Assembly: GCA_029265995.1 (NCBI GenBank)
Contig: JAJUFM010000004.1
Coordinates: 1 to 56,719 of the forward strand
Direction of reading: 5' to 3'
Source: Rhodospirillaceae bacterium
GTDB taxonomy: Bacteria; Pseudomonadota; Alphaproteobacteria; Kiloniellales; DSM-21159
Length of the DNA stretch: 56,719 nucleotides
Below, in pieces: positions 35,439 through 45,620 of this stretch. The stretch's first letter is position 1, and each line of letters begins with the position of its first letter. A program made the position numbers and the translations under genes. The notes under the pieces were generated by a model that did not search any database, was not told where the DNA came from, and was given only the letters and a program-made list of their open reading frames with translations.

Positions 35439-36722
35439 TCAAAAGTGCTCCTTGATCCAGTGCCCGACCCGGCCAAGGAGACTGCTGGCTTCAGGCGCCT
35501 CCGCCGTCGGTGCCGGCGGCGGAACGCGCTCCATCGCCAAGGCATAAGCCAGCAAGCCGGCGGCCGTGGCATAGGCCGGCCCACTGGTCGCCTCGGCGAG
35601 GCCGTTCAGATGAATCGGCCTGCCGATCCGCACCTGCTTGTCCAGAATCAGCGCCCCCAGATCGCTCATACCCGGGAGCTGTGCCGCGCCGCCGGTCAAA
35701 ACCACGCGGCGACCGCCTACCTTGTCAAAGCCACTGGCCTCCAGGCGGGATCGCACGAGCTCGAATGTCTCCTCCAGGCGCGGCTGCATGATGCCGACCA
35801 AGAGGGAGCGCGGTACCTGCTGCACATGCCCCTCTTCCTCGCCGACCTGGGGAACGTCGATCATCTCCCGCTCGTCGGCGGAGGTTGCGATGGCGTGGCC
35901 ATAGAGGGACTTCAGTCGTTCGGCGTGGGTGAGACCTGTGGAAAGGCCGCGGGCAATGTCGCTGGTAACGTGATGCCCCCCCACCGGTACCACGTCTGTG
36001 TGCAGCAAGTTGCCTTCGAGGAACACGGCGATGGAGGTCGTGCCACCGCCCATGTCGATCAGCGTCACCCCCAGCTCGCGCTCATCACCGACAAGCGACG
36101 CGAGACCAGATGCGTAGGGCGACACAACAAAGGCGCCGATTCCCAACTGGCAGCGCTGAATGCAGGTTGCCAGGTTGCGCACCGCCCCGGTTGCCGCGGT
36201 GACGATGTGCATGTTGACGCCCAGGCGTTCGCCATACATCCCGCGTGGATCGCGGATACCCCGGCTGCCGTCGATGGTGTAGCCGACGGGAATAGAGTGA
36301 ATGAGCTGACGCCCTTTTTCGGGCTGGCCCAGCACGCCTTCCAGCTGATGCCCCTGCTCCAGCGCGCGCCGGACGTCGGTATCATCTACTTCGTGACCGT
36401 CCGTCGCGACCTCTACACCGATCAGGCGCGACGCCGGATAGCCGCCGGACAGATTGACCACGACCGATTCGACAGGCTCCCCCGCCATCTGCTCGGCTGA
36501 ATGCACTGCCGCCAGGATCGCGGTTTCCGCTGCTTCCATATCGACCACGGTGCCATTCTTGACCCCGCGCGAAAGCTGCTGGCCGATCCCCAGAACCTTG
36601 AGGCGGTCCGGCCGCTCACCGCGTCCCTCCTCGATGCGCGCGATCAGGCAACAGATCTTGCTGCTGCCCACGTCGAGCGACGCGAGGATTCCGTGCCGGT
36701 TACGCTTCAAGCCCTTATTCAT
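35439..36722 (-). CDS. ftsA: Cell division protein FtsA
   Basis: 427 residues of the actin-like ASKHA fold that tethers FtsZ to the membrane and recruits the divisome. The start LASLDVGSSKICCLIARI is the phosphate-1 region, and VTLIDMGGGTTSIAVF is phosphate-2. The C-terminal end (RVGHWIKEHF) is the amphipathic membrane-targeting helix. It follows ftsQ after a 23-bp gap. Confidence 0.97.
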   Translation of the reverse strand: MNKGLKRNRHGILASLDVGSSKICCLIARIEEGRGERPDRLKVLGIGQQLSRGVKNGTVVDMEAAETAILAAVHSAEQMAGEPVESVVVNLSGGYPASRLIGVEVATDGHEVDDTDVRRALEQGHQLEGVLGQPEKGRQLIHSIPVGYTIDGSRGIRDPRGMYGERLGVNMHIVTAATGAVRNLATCIQRCQLGIGAFVVSPYASGLASLVGDERELGVTLIDMGGGTTSIAVFLEGNLLHTDVVPVGGHHVTSDIARGLSTGLTHAERLKSLYGHAIATSADEREMIDVPQVGEEEGHVQQVPRSLLVGIMQPRLEETFELVRSRLEASGFDKVGGRRVVLTGGAAQLPGMSDLGALILDKQVRIGRPIHLNGLAEATSGPAYATAAGLLAYALAMERVPPPAPTAEAPEASSLLGRVGHWIKEHF

Positions 36723-36745
36723 CCTCAGCTTTACCCCTGTCCCCT

Positions 36746-37612
36746 TCAGGTATCCGTGCCGCTTCGGCTAGGTGGCGTCGGGAGGCGGCCAGTCACGCTG
36801 CGCAGGACCAGACGGTCCGGCAGGCGCATGTCGATCATCGCCACATCGCGATCCAGGACCCCCTGCTGCCGCTCCAGTTCTGCAAGTTGGCTCCAGGCTT
36901 CCTCGGCGCCGAACTCCGGCAGGCGCACCTCCACGCCACCCTCAAGACGCAGATTCCAGCGGCGATCCGATACCCACACGGCAGCCACGACACGCTTGGC
37001 CATATCCGGCTCGCGCTCCAGCAGCGCGACCAGGTTTCGCGCCTGGGCCGGCGCCCCCTCGCCCACGACAAGTGGAAGATTGATGAAGCGCCCGGGTCGG
37101 GTGTTCGTGATCGGCTGCCCATGCTGATCGATCACCGCAAGCCGCCCCTGATGCTGCCAAAGCGCGATCGGGTTTCTTTCCTCAAGGCGAAGATGGATCT
37201 GGTCGGGAAGGCGGCGCTGGACTTCCGCCGATGCGATCCATGGCAGAGCCATGACGCGCTCACGTGCCGCATGGGGATCGAAGGCCAGAATCGGATCACC
37301 GCGCTCGACCCCAAGCGCCGCCAACAGGCTCTCCGGCTCTCCACGCACCCGTCCCTCTACGGTGACATCGCGGACAGCCAAACCGGCGTGAACACTTGCC
37401 GCCCAGAAGCTCGCCTCTGCCTCGCCCGCCAGGTTCGCAATCACCCCTGCACGCCACACCCAGGCAACGCTACCCGCCACGACCGCCACCAACAGCAGGC
37501 GTGGCAGCAGAGGCAGTATGCCGCGCAGCAGGCGGCTGTCGCTCCACCGGCGGCGCGGTGGCGAACGGCGCCGGCTGCTCTGCGACGGCGTATTCCTTCG
37601 CTTCAGTCGCAT
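36746..37612 (-). CDS. ftsQ: Cell division protein FtsQ
   Basis: 288 residues: a basic cytoplasmic N-terminus, one transmembrane helix (about 33-52) and a periplasmic POTRA domain (VRDVTVEGRVRGEPESLLAAL) plus beta domain. It links early and late divisome proteins through FtsB/FtsL. The ATG at 37612 has GGAG 8 nt upstream and overlaps ddl by 10 bp; an ATG at 37633 has no such signal. Confidence 0.95.
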   Translation of the reverse strand: MRLKRRNTPSQSSRRRSPPRRRWSDSRLLRGILPLLPRLLLVAVVAGSVAWVWRAGVIANLAGEAEASFWAASVHAGLAVRDVTVEGRVRGEPESLLAALGVERGDPILAFDPHAARERVMALPWIASAEVQRRLPDQIHLRLEERNPIALWQHQGRLAVIDQHGQPITNTRPGRFINLPLVVGEGAPAQARNLVALLEREPDMAKRVVAAVWVSDRRWNLRLEGGVEVRLPEFGAEEAWSQLAELERQQGVLDRDVAMIDMRLPDRLVLRSVTGRLPTPPSRSGTDT

Positions 37613-38520
37613 TGCGCCCGCTCCACCATCCACTGGACCAGGTCCGGGAAGGAAATGCCGCAGTAGGCGGCCTGCTCGGGAACCAAGCTGAGCGGCGTCA
37701 TACCCGGTTGAGTATTCACCTCCAGAAGATAAAGACCGCCCGCTTCCCCTGCCTCGGAACGGTCGTCAAAGCGGAAATCCGCGCGGCTGACCCCCCGGCA
37801 TCCCAGCGCCCGATGAGCCGCAACAGCCTTATCCAGCGCCTCCTGATAGATGCCCTCGTCGAGCGGCGCCGGGACCAGGTGATCGGCCTTCCCGTCGGTG
37901 TACTTTGCTTCGTAGTCGTAGAAACCCTGGCGCGGCCGTAGCTCCGTCACGGCCAGAGCCCGGTCCTCCATCACGGCGACCGTAAGTTCGCGGCCTTCGA
38001 TATAGGGCTCGACCAGGACTTCCTCGCCGAAAGGCCAGTCCTCTCGGGAGAAAGGCAATGCATTGTCGCCGCGCCTGACGATGACCACGCCCATGGAGGA
38101 GCCTTCGCGGATTGGCTTGACCACATAGGGCCGTGGTAGCGGATCGCCGGCCAGCAGGCTTTTCCGGTCCGAAATCAGGCCGTCGGGGCAGCGCAACCCA
38201 GCCTCGGCAAAAAGCCGCTTGGCCATCACCTTGTCCATGGCAACTGCCGAAGCGAGCAGGCCGGAGTGGGTGTAGGGGACGCCCAGAAGATTGAGCAGCC
38301 CCTGTACGTTGCCGTCCTCGCCCCAGCGACCATGCAGCGCGTTGAACACGACGTCTGGACGGCTTTCGAGAGCCGCCAGCAAGGCCGGTATACCGTCAGT
38401 CATGTCGAAGAGGGTGACGAGGTGCCCCTTTGACTGCAGAGCTTCGGCACAAGCCCGTCCACTGACCAGGGACACCTGGCGCTCGACCGAACGGCCGCCG
38501 TAGAGAAGTAGGATCTTCAT
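37603..38520 (-). CDS. ddl: D-alanine--D-alanine ligase
   Basis: 305 residues of the ATP-grasp fold that makes D-Ala-D-Ala for MurF. The start [21 protein letters not shown], the region VKPIREGSSMGV and the metal/substrate end LEVNTQPGMTPLSLVPEQA are diagnostic. The ATG at 38520 has AGGAGGGG upstream and overlaps the murB stop as ATGA; the in-frame GTG or ATG further upstream is less likely. Confidence 0.97.
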   Translation of the reverse strand: MKILLLYGGRSVERQVSLVSGRACAEALQSKGHLVTLFDMTDGIPALLAALESRPDVVFNALHGRWGEDGNVQGLLNLLGVPYTHSGLLASAVAMDKVMAKRLFAEAGLRCPDGLISDRKSLLAGDPLPRPYVVKPIREGSSMGVVIVRRGDNALPFSREDWPFGEEVLVEPYIEGRELTVAVMEDRALAVTELRPRQGFYDYEAKYTDGKADHLVPAPLDEGIYQEALDKAVAAHRALGCRGVSRADFRFDDRSEAGEAGGLYLLEVNTQPGMTPLSLVPEQAAYCGISFPDLVQWMVERAQCD

Positions 38521-39452
38521 GACGACCCCTCCTCTGGGTGCCGACCGATGCGCCGGATCTCCCACTCCAGTTCAACCCCGCTGTGTGCCTGCACCCGACG
38601 GCGCACCTCTTCCCCGAGAGCCTCCAGGTCACCAGCCGTCGCATCGCCGAGATTGATCAGGAAGTTGCAGTGCTGCTCCGAAACCTGGGCGCCGCCTCGG
38701 GTCAAACCACGGCAGCCGGCTGCATCGATGAGCTGCCAGGCTTTTTGACCTGGCGGATTCTTGAAGGTCGAGCCCCCGGTGCGACTGCGGATCGGCTGCG
38801 AACTGCTGCGCGCGTTCCGGATCTCGTTCATCCGGGTCTCGATCACCTCCGCATCACCGGGCTCGGCGTCCATTGCAGCGCGCAGGAAGATCCAGTCGGC
38901 GGGCACGGCGGAGCGCCTGTAGGACAAGCCCATTTCTTGCGGCTGCAGACGCTTGACCTCCCCAGCCGGCGTAACGACCTCCGCCCAGCGCAGGACATCC
39001 TTGATCTCCCGCCCATAGGCACCGGCATTCATGCGCAGCGCGCCGCCAATCGTTCCGGGGATGCCGGACAGGAACTCGAGGCCGGTCAGCGCTGCGCGAC
39101 GGGCCACTTCAGCGACATTCACGTCCAGGGCCGCGGCGCCAGCGATGATACCTTCAGAATCTCGCTCGATGCTCGCGAAGGCGCGGCCCAGACGGAGAAC
39201 CACGCCCGCGATGCCGCCGTCTCGCACCAGGGTGTTGGAGCCCACACCGAGCACCGTTACCGGCACATCTGCCGGCTTGTTCGCGAGGAACTGCACCAGA
39301 TCATCCTGATCCGCCGGCCGAAAGGAAACCTCCGCTGCTCCACCGACACGGAACCAGGTGATGCCGGCCAGAGGCGCCTGCTCCGTATAGCGGCCGCGGA
39401 CGCTCGGCAGGCGATCGATCAGCTTCTGGCGCGGAGGGGTCATGATTGTCAT
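38517..39452 (-). CDS. murB: UDP-N-acetylenolpyruvoylglucosamine reductase
   Basis: About 311 residues; an FAD enzyme that reduces UDP-GlcNAc-enolpyruvate to UDP-MurNAc. FAD-binding [13 protein letters not shown] and [20 protein letters not shown], plus catalytic Ser in TGGSTFKNP, are present. The start is ambiguous: ATG 39452 overlaps the murC stop as ATGA with GGGGAGG close upstream; ATG 39443 is also possible. The open frame continues upstream inside murC, which I regard as chance. Confidence 0.96.
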   Translation of the reverse strand: MTIMTPPRQKLIDRLPSVRGRYTEQAPLAGITWFRVGGAAEVSFRPADQDDLVQFLANKPADVPVTVLGVGSNTLVRDGGIAGVVLRLGRAFASIERDSEGIIAGAAALDVNVAEVARRAALTGLEFLSGIPGTIGGALRMNAGAYGREIKDVLRWAEVVTPAGEVKRLQPQEMGLSYRRSAVPADWIFLRAAMDAEPGDAEVIETRMNEIRNARSSSQPIRSRTGGSTFKNPPGQKAWQLIDAAGCRGLTRGGAQVSEQHCNFLINLGDATAGDLEALGEEVRRRVQAHSGVELEWEIRRIGRHPEEGSS

Positions 39453-40864
39453 TTCCCTCCCCCGAGGTGCACCGCGATCTGGGCCGGCAGAGCCTGCGCC
39501 CAGTTGGTGATGTTGCCGGCGCCGAGGCAAACGACGATGTCCCCGCGCTTGCCGGCACGCGCGATGATGCGCGCAAGATCGAGAGGATCCGCCAAGGGTG
39601 CGGCCTGTTTGTGACCGTGAGCGCGCAGCCCCTGTACCAGAGCTTCGCGATTGACGCCGGGGATCGGCTCTTCGCCGGCGGCGTAGACATCGGCTACCAG
39701 CACGCCATCCGCGTCATTGAAGCAGGTGCAGAATTCCTCGAAGAGGTCGCGCAAGCGGCTATAGCGATGCGGCTGAACCACCGCGATGACCCGGCCTTCT
39801 GCAGCCTGGCGCGCGGCGCGCAGCACTGCGCGGATCTCCACGGGATGATGCGCATAATCGTCGACGACGGTGATGCCACCCACCTCGCCGGTCTTGGTAA
39901 AGCGCCGCTTGACGCCGCCGAAGGTCTCCAGCGCCTTGCGCAGCGTTTCCTCACCCAGTCCCATTTCGACTGCGAGTGCGCAGGCGACCAGGGCGTTCTG
40001 CACGTTGTGCTCGCCCACCATGTGCAGGAAGAGATTCTCGATGCGCTCGCTTTGCCCGTCACGTGCGTTGATGACCAGGTCGAAGCGCGAACCTTCGGTC
40101 TCGAACCGCAAGTTTTCGGCGCAGATATCCGCTTGGGGACCGAAGCCATAGGTGACGATGCGACGATCTTCCACCCGGGCTATCAGCGCCTGCACTGCTG
40201 GATGATCGATGCAGCAGATCGCGAGACCATAGAAAGGGATGTTCTCCAGGAAGCTTTCAAAGGCCCGGTGCAGCGCCTCCACGGAACCGTAGTGATCCAG
40301 ATGCTCGGGATCGATGTTGGTGACGACGGCGATCGTGGCGGGAAGTTTTGTGAAGCTGCCGTCGCTCTCGTCAGCCTCCACCACCATCCAGTCCCCCTCG
40401 CCAAGGCGGGCGTTGGTTCCATAGGCATTGATGATGCCGCCGTTGATGACGGTGGGATCGAGCTCAGCGGTGTCCAGAAGCTGCGCGATCAGGGAGGTGG
40501 TAGTGGTCTTCCCGTGGGTGCCGGCCACCGCGATCGACCAGCGCAAGCGCATTAATTCGCCGAGCATTTCCGCCCGACGCACGACGGGCAGAAACCTCTC
40601 CCGCGCGGCAAGCACTTCCGGATTGTCGCTCTTGACCGCCGAGGAGATCACGACAACCTGCGCCTGCTCGACGTTCTCCGCCTTATGGCCGATCTCGACG
40701 GAGATCCCGGCGCTGCGCAGTCTCTGCACGTTGGGACTTTCCGCCAGATCGCTGCCCTGAACCTTGTATCCCAGGTTATGCAGGACCTCGGCTATGCCGC
40801 TCATGCCGATGCCGCCGATGCCGACGAAATGAATGATACCGATGTCGAGGGGCAGCGCTCTCAT
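39449..40864 (-). CDS. murC: UDP-N-acetylmuramate--L-alanine ligase
   Basis: 471 residues. It adds L-Ala to UDP-MurNAc. The N-terminal Rossmann motif [15 protein letters not shown] and the P-loop [15 protein letters not shown] are clear, followed by [12 protein letters not shown]. The ATG at 40864 has AAGGAGG 7 nt upstream and overlaps the murG stop as ATGA. Confidence 0.97.
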   Translation of the reverse strand: MRALPLDIGIIHFVGIGGIGMSGIAEVLHNLGYKVQGSDLAESPNVQRLRSAGISVEIGHKAENVEQAQVVVISSAVKSDNPEVLAARERFLPVVRRAEMLGELMRLRWSIAVAGTHGKTTTTSLIAQLLDTAELDPTVINGGIINAYGTNARLGEGDWMVVEADESDGSFTKLPATIAVVTNIDPEHLDHYGSVEALHRAFESFLENIPFYGLAICCIDHPAVQALIARVEDRRIVTYGFGPQADICAENLRFETEGSRFDLVINARDGQSERIENLFLHMVGEHNVQNALVACALAVEMGLGEETLRKALETFGGVKRRFTKTGEVGGITVVDDYAHHPVEIRAVLRAARQAAEGRVIAVVQPHRYSRLRDLFEEFCTCFNDADGVLVADVYAAGEEPIPGVNREALVQGLRAHGHKQAAPLADPLDLARIIARAGKRGDIVVCLGAGNITNWAQALPAQIAVHLGGGK

Positions 40865-42009
40865 GCCGCGGCCTCCTTGTAGCTGGCTTGATGGCCGCCG
40901 TTCGTCTCGCCGCAAACAAGGTCTGCCAGGCGCTCTGCCGCGTCATCGCGCGCAAAGCTCCGGGCGGCTGCAGCAGCTGCCACAAGGCGAGCCGGTGCTC
41001 CCAGGACCTCCGCGAGCCGCTGAGCGAGAAGTTCGGTGGTAATTTCGCGTTGCGACAGGACCCAACCCCCGCCTGCTGCCGCGAAGGCCTCGGCGTTGCC
41101 CTGCTGATGGTCGTCGGCGGCGAAGGGATAGGGGATCAGCAGCGCCGGTCGACCCGCCGCAGCCAATTCCGCCACCGTCGAGGCCCCGGAACGGCAGATC
41201 AGAAGATGAGCTGCCGCCAGTCTCTGCGGCATATCGGTGAAGAAGGGTTGCAGCTCCGAGGCAACGCCGGCCTGGTCGTAGAGGGCGGCCACCTCGTCGC
41301 GATCACGGCCGCGGAGCTGCTGGACCACACTTAGGCGAGCCCGCATCTCCTGAGGAAGCTGAGCCACCGCCTCGGGCACCAACTCATCAAAGGCGCGCGC
41401 GCCCTGGCTACCGCCGGTCACCAGCAGTATCAGCTGGCTCTTTTCGTCGATCCTCGGATAGGGCCTCGCGCCCACTGCGGCGATATCAGCGCGCACCGGA
41501 TTGCCCGTCAGGACAGCGCGCCCCTGGGCAGATGGCGGCAACCCCGAGACTTCGGGAAAGGAAGTCGCGATGACGTCGGCGCGCGGAGCGAGCAGGCGGT
41601 TGGCCCGTCCCACGACCTGATTCTGCTCGTGCAGGAGGGTTCTCACGCGCTTGCGGCTCGCCGCCATCAGGGGCGGAACCGAGGGATAGCCTCCAAAGCC
41701 CAACACCGCTTGCGGCTGAAGGTCAGCAATCAGGCGCCGCGACTGAAGGTAGCCGCGCCCCAGATCGAAGGCGGCTCTCAACTTGCCGAGTGCGCCCCCG
41801 CGATTTGGCGACCCTGCAGCAATCCGCCTGGTTTCGACTTCAGGCAGATCGTTGCCGAAGCCTGCGCCTCGCGCGTCGGTCACCAGGACAACCCGCCAAT
41901 CGCGCCGGAGAAGCGCGCGAGCGGTGGCCTGAGCCGGAAAGAGATGACCTCCGGTCCCGCCGGCGGCAAGCATCGCAAGAGGCCTCTCCTGCAGCCTACG
42001 CGCCGTCAT
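40861..42009 (-). CDS. murG: Lipid II synthase MurG
   Basis: 382 residues of the GT-B glycosyltransferase that adds GlcNAc to lipid I on the inner leaflet. [15 protein letters not shown] near the N-terminus, [27 protein letters not shown] and [17 protein letters not shown] are the family motifs. The open frame extends far into ftsW in another frame, but the ATG at 42009 (ATGA overlap with the ftsW stop, GGGGAG upstream) is the correct start. Confidence 0.97.
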   Translation of the reverse strand: MTARRLQERPLAMLAAGGTGGHLFPAQATARALLRRDWRVVLVTDARGAGFGNDLPEVETRRIAAGSPNRGGALGKLRAAFDLGRGYLQSRRLIADLQPQAVLGFGGYPSVPPLMAASRKRVRTLLHEQNQVVGRANRLLAPRADVIATSFPEVSGLPPSAQGRAVLTGNPVRADIAAVGARPYPRIDEKSQLILLVTGGSQGARAFDELVPEAVAQLPQEMRARLSVVQQLRGRDRDEVAALYDQAGVASELQPFFTDMPQRLAAAHLLICRSGASTVAELAAAGRPALLIPYPFAADDHQQGNAEAFAAAGGGWVLSQREITTELLAQRLAEVLGAPARLVAAAAAARSFARDDAAERLADLVCGETNGGHQASYKEAAA

Positions 42010-43136
42010 ATCTCGACACTCCCCATGCTGCTGCGGCGGCGGGTGAGCGCGAGCACCATCCCCATGCAGAGCGCGAGGGCCAGGAGGGAGGATCCGCCAT
42101 AGGAAAGGAAGGGCAGCGTCATGCCCTTCGTCGGGATAAGGTGCAGGGTAGAACCCATGTTGACGAGCGCTTGCAGCCCGAATTGAGCCAGCAGGCCGGT
42201 CCCCGCCAGCACCACGAAGAGACTTTCCTCCCGGAGCAGCCGGGTGAAACCGCGCAGCACGATGAAGGCGAAGAGCAATACGATCAGCAGGCAGGCGACG
42301 GTGCCCAGTTCCTCGCCTGCTACCGCGAAGACGAAGTCGGAGTGCGCGTCGGGAAGAAAGGCCTTTACCGTTCCCTCTCCCGGGCCCCTGCCCCACCAGC
42401 CGCCGTTCATGAAGGCTTCCATGGAACGGCCAATCTGATAGCCGTCGCCCGCTTCCGGGTTGAAGAAGGCATCGATGCGGTGCGCCACGTGGGGGAGCGT
42501 GAGGTAGCCTGCGACAAGGCCGCCCGCAACCACCACAGCCAGACCGATGACCAGGTACCAGGAAAGGCCCGCAAGAAAGAGCTGTACGCCGAAGATCGCC
42601 GTTACCAGAGCCGTCTGGCCGAAGTCCGGTTGCAGCATCAGCAAGGCGGCAATCAGCACCCAGAGAAGGAAAGCAATGCCCCTGCCAGGGAAGCCTTCCT
42701 CTTGCCGTCCCAGGGCCAACAGCCATCCTGCCACGACCGCAAAGAACGGCTTCACGAACTCCGACGGTTGCAGGGAGAAGCCGAGGATGTTCACCCAGCG
42801 GCTCGCCCCCTTGACCTCATGGCCAATGAACAGGACGGCGACCAGCAGGAGCAGCGAGCCGAGCAGACCGAAAACCGATATGCGCCTTACCCAGCGCGGA
42901 CTGGCCAGCGAGACGGCGAGCAACAGGATCCCCGCGGCCGGCAGAAGGAGCAGGTGGCGCTTGGCCAGCCCGAAGGTACCCAGGCCCAGGCGGGTCGAGA
43001 CCGCAGGCGAGGCGGTCAGCGACAAGACCGCCCCGACGGCCACCAGCAGGATGATGGTGAAGAGCGCCCAGCGATCCACCGTCCACCACCAGCGGCCGAG
43101 AAGAGAAGTATCGGTGCGGTCGAAGGTCAGGCTCAT
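42006..43136 (-). CDS. ftsW: SEDS peptidoglycan polymerase FtsW
   Basis: 376 residues with about ten transmembrane helices. SEDS motifs include GASRWVNILGFSLQPSEF, LQPDFGQTALV and the late NMGSTLHLIPTKGMTLPFLSYGG. It polymerises septal glycan together with FtsI. It overlaps murD and murG by 4 bp on each side. Confidence 0.97.
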   Translation of the reverse strand: MSLTFDRTDTSLLGRWWWTVDRWALFTIILLVAVGAVLSLTASPAVSTRLGLGTFGLAKRHLLLLPAAGILLLAVSLASPRWVRRISVFGLLGSLLLLVAVLFIGHEVKGASRWVNILGFSLQPSEFVKPFFAVVAGWLLALGRQEEGFPGRGIAFLLWVLIAALLMLQPDFGQTALVTAIFGVQLFLAGLSWYLVIGLAVVVAGGLVAGYLTLPHVAHRIDAFFNPEAGDGYQIGRSMEAFMNGGWWGRGPGEGTVKAFLPDAHSDFVFAVAGEELGTVACLLIVLLFAFIVLRGFTRLLREESLFVVLAGTGLLAQFGLQALVNMGSTLHLIPTKGMTLPFLSYGGSSLLALALCMGMVLALTRRRSSMGSVEI

Positions 43137-44521
43137 CCTGCCTCCTCGTCGCGCAACGCCTTGACGATCTTCTTGAAAGCGTCGCCGCGCGCCTCGAAAT
43201 CCTTGAACTGATCAAAGGAGGCGCAAGCGGGCGACAGGAGCACCACGCTCTTCGCACCCTTCTCAGCGCGGGCGGCGGCAAAGGCGGCGCGAACCGCGGT
43301 TTCCAGGTCCCCTGAAATCTCCGTTTCGACTTTGCCCCGCAGGCGATTTGCAAACTCAGGCGCGGCTTCACCGATCAAGAAGGCTTGCTTCACTCGAGGA
43401 TAGAGCTCCTCGAGACCGCTCAGCCCTCCCTCCTTCGGCTGGCCGCCGGCAATCCAATAGATCCGGTCATAGCAGGCCAGGGCCTTGCCAGCGGCATCGG
43501 CATTGGTGGCCTTGGAATCGTTGATGAAGGTGACGTTGCCAAGTTCCGCGACCTTCTCCTGCCGGTGCGCCAGGCCGGGGAAGGAACGCAGGCTCGCGGC
43601 AACAATCGCGGGATCGACGCCCGCAGCCTTGCATGCGGCATAGGTCGCCGCCGCGTTCTGCCAGTTGTGCTCGCCCGGCAGTTGCGGCAGTTCGGCAAGA
43701 GGGAGAACGGGCGTCTTCTGACCGCCCGTCTCGTCCCAGAGCATGCCGTCTTCGGCGTAGACGCCTCCCGGTGCGCGGCGGCGGCCGGAAACAGGCCAGA
43801 TCACCTGGTCGCCCTGCTTGACGAGTTCTTGCCAGATGCCATGGCAGATATCGTCATCGATGCCGATTACCGCGGTCCTCGGCCGGGTCTGGCGGTGGAA
43901 GATGTTGCGCTTGACCGCGGTATAGCCAGCCAGGCCACCGTGGCGCTCCAGATGATCGGGAGTGATGTTGAGCAGCACGCCGATGTCGAAGGTAATGGAA
44001 AGCGTGAGCTCCAGCTGGTAGCTCGACAACTCGAGCACGTAGAAGCCATCCGGCTGCATCGGCTCGAGCTCCATGACCGGCCGGCCGATATTGCCTCCCA
44101 TCTCGATCCGGCGCCGCGCCAGGTTCAGCACATGGGCGATCGCCGCTGTCGTTGTCGACTTGCCGTTGGTGCCGGTCACACCGACGTAGGTCGCGTCCGG
44201 CTGGGCGCGGCCCAGCAGCTCGATGTCGCAAATGACCTCCACCCCGGCATCCCTGGCCAGCTTCGCCACCGGATGGGGCTCCGGATGCCGGTGCGCGATG
44301 CCCGGGCTGATGACCAGGGTTACCGGCTCCAGCCAGTTGGCTTCGTAAAGATTTACCAGGGGGATGCCCGCTTCGGCAGCGCGCACGCGTACATCTTCAT
44401 TGTCGTCCCACGCCCAGACCTCCGCGCCGTTGGTGGCGAGCGCACGGGCCGTCGCCAGCCCGCTCCGGCCCAGGCCCAGAACCGCCACTACATAGCCGTA
44501 CATGAAGGGAAGACTGATCAT
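43133..44521 (-). CDS. murD: UDP-MurNAc-L-Ala--D-Glu ligase
   Basis: 462 residues. GLGRSGLATARAL forms the UDP-binding Rossmann motif, GVTGTNGKSTTTA the ATP P-loop, and FINDSKATNADAA the central-domain signature. The ATG at 44521 has AGGGGGAG upstream, 10 bp after mraY; a second ATG at 44503 is possible. Confidence 0.97.
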   Translation of the reverse strand: MISLPFMYGYVVAVLGLGRSGLATARALATNGAEVWAWDDNEDVRVRAAEAGIPLVNLYEANWLEPVTLVISPGIAHRHPEPHPVAKLARDAGVEVICDIELLGRAQPDATYVGVTGTNGKSTTTAAIAHVLNLARRRIEMGGNIGRPVMELEPMQPDGFYVLELSSYQLELTLSITFDIGVLLNITPDHLERHGGLAGYTAVKRNIFHRQTRPRTAVIGIDDDICHGIWQELVKQGDQVIWPVSGRRRAPGGVYAEDGMLWDETGGQKTPVLPLAELPQLPGEHNWQNAAATYAACKAAGVDPAIVAASLRSFPGLAHRQEKVAELGNVTFINDSKATNADAAGKALACYDRIYWIAGGQPKEGGLSGLEELYPRVKQAFLIGEAAPEFANRLRGKVETEISGDLETAVRAAFAAARAEKGAKSVVLLSPACASFDQFKDFEARGDAFKKIVKALRDEEAG

Positions 44522-44531
44522 CGGCTCCCCC

Positions 44532-45620
44532 TCACCGCAGCTTGAGCGACGAAAGACCGATCAGCGCGAGAACGACCGCGATGATCCAGAAGCGAATGAC
44601 GATGGTCGGCTCCTTCCAGCCCTTCTTTTCGTAATGGTGATGCAGCGGCGCCATGCGGAAGACGCGCTTGCCGGTCAGCTTGTAGGAAAGCACCTGGACG
44701 ATGACCGAGACGGTCTCGAGCACGAAGAGGCCACCAATGATGGCCAGGACGATCTCGTGCTTGGTGATGACTGCGACACCGCCCAGGGCGCCGCCACAGG
44801 ACAGCGAGCCGGTGTCGCCCATGAAGACCATCGCGGGCGGCGCATTGTACCAGAGGAAGCCGAGCCCCGCGCCAACCAGTGCGCCGCAGAAGACCGCCAG
44901 TTCTCCCGCCCCCTGCACATAGTGAATCTGCAGGTAGTTGGCATAGACCACGTTGCCGACGAGGTAGGCGATGAAGGCGAAGCAACTCGCCGCGATCATG
45001 ACCGGGACGATGGCAAGGCCATCCAGTCCATCGGTCAGGTTGACCGCGTTGGAAGCACCCACCATCACGAAGGTCCCGAAGACGGCAAAGAAGAGGCCGA
45101 GATTGAGCAGCAGGTCCTTGAAAAAGGGCAGCGCCAGCTGATTGGCCAGTTCCGGCGGCGAAAAGTGAACGACCGCCAGGCTCGCAATCAAGCCGACCAG
45201 AATCTGGGCCAGCAACTTCAGCTTGCCGGACAGGCCGTGGTGGCTGCGCCGGGTCAGCTTTAAGAAGTCGTCATAGAACCCGATCGCACCGTAGGAAACG
45301 GTAACGAAGAGCACGATCCAGACGTAGGGATTGCCCAGATCCGCCCAAAGCAGGGTGGAAATCGACAGGGCAAAGAGGATCAGCATGCCGCCCATGGTGG
45401 GCGTGCCCTGCTTGGTCTGAAGGTGGCTCTCCGGCCCGTCTTCACGGATCGGCTGCCCGTAGCGCTGTTTCTTGCGCAGCCAGGCGATCAGGGCGGGCCC
45501 CAACAGGAAGGCCAGGACAAGCGCCGTGATAACGGCGCCGCCGGTTCGGAAAGTCAGGTAGCGGAAGAGGTTCAGCACCTGGAATTGTTCGGACAGGGGC
45601 ACCAGGAGGTTATAGAGCAT
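44532..45620 (-). CDS. mraY: Phospho-MurNAc-pentapeptide transferase
   Basis: 362 residues with ten transmembrane helices. It transfers phospho-MurNAc-pentapeptide to undecaprenyl phosphate, making lipid I. Motifs are [11 protein letters not shown], the aspartates in FYDDFLKL and [14 protein letters not shown], and [15 protein letters not shown]. Its ATG lies inside the end of murF (11-bp overlap). Confidence 0.98.
   Translation of the reverse strand: MLYNLLVPLSEQFQVLNLFRYLTFRTGGAVITALVLAFLLGPALIAWLRKKQRYGQPIREDGPESHLQTKQGTPTMGGMLILFALSISTLLWADLGNPYVWIVLFVTVSYGAIGFYDDFLKLTRRSHHGLSGKLKLLAQILVGLIASLAVVHFSPPELANQLALPFFKDLLLNLGLFFAVFGTFVMVGASNAVNLTDGLDGLAIVPVMIAASCFAFIAYLVGNVVYANYLQIHYVQGAGELAVFCGALVGAGLGFLWYNAPPAMVFMGDTGSLSCGGALGGVAVITKHEIVLAIIGGLFVLETVSVIVQVLSYKLTGKRVFRMAPLHHHYEKKGWKEPTIVIRFWIIAVVLALIGLSSLKLR

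Noticed and set aside
42010..42726. 239-residue upstream extension of the murG frame
   Set aside because: It overlaps ftsW completely; the ATG at 42009 has an ATGA overlap, a ribosome binding site and the conserved MurG start.
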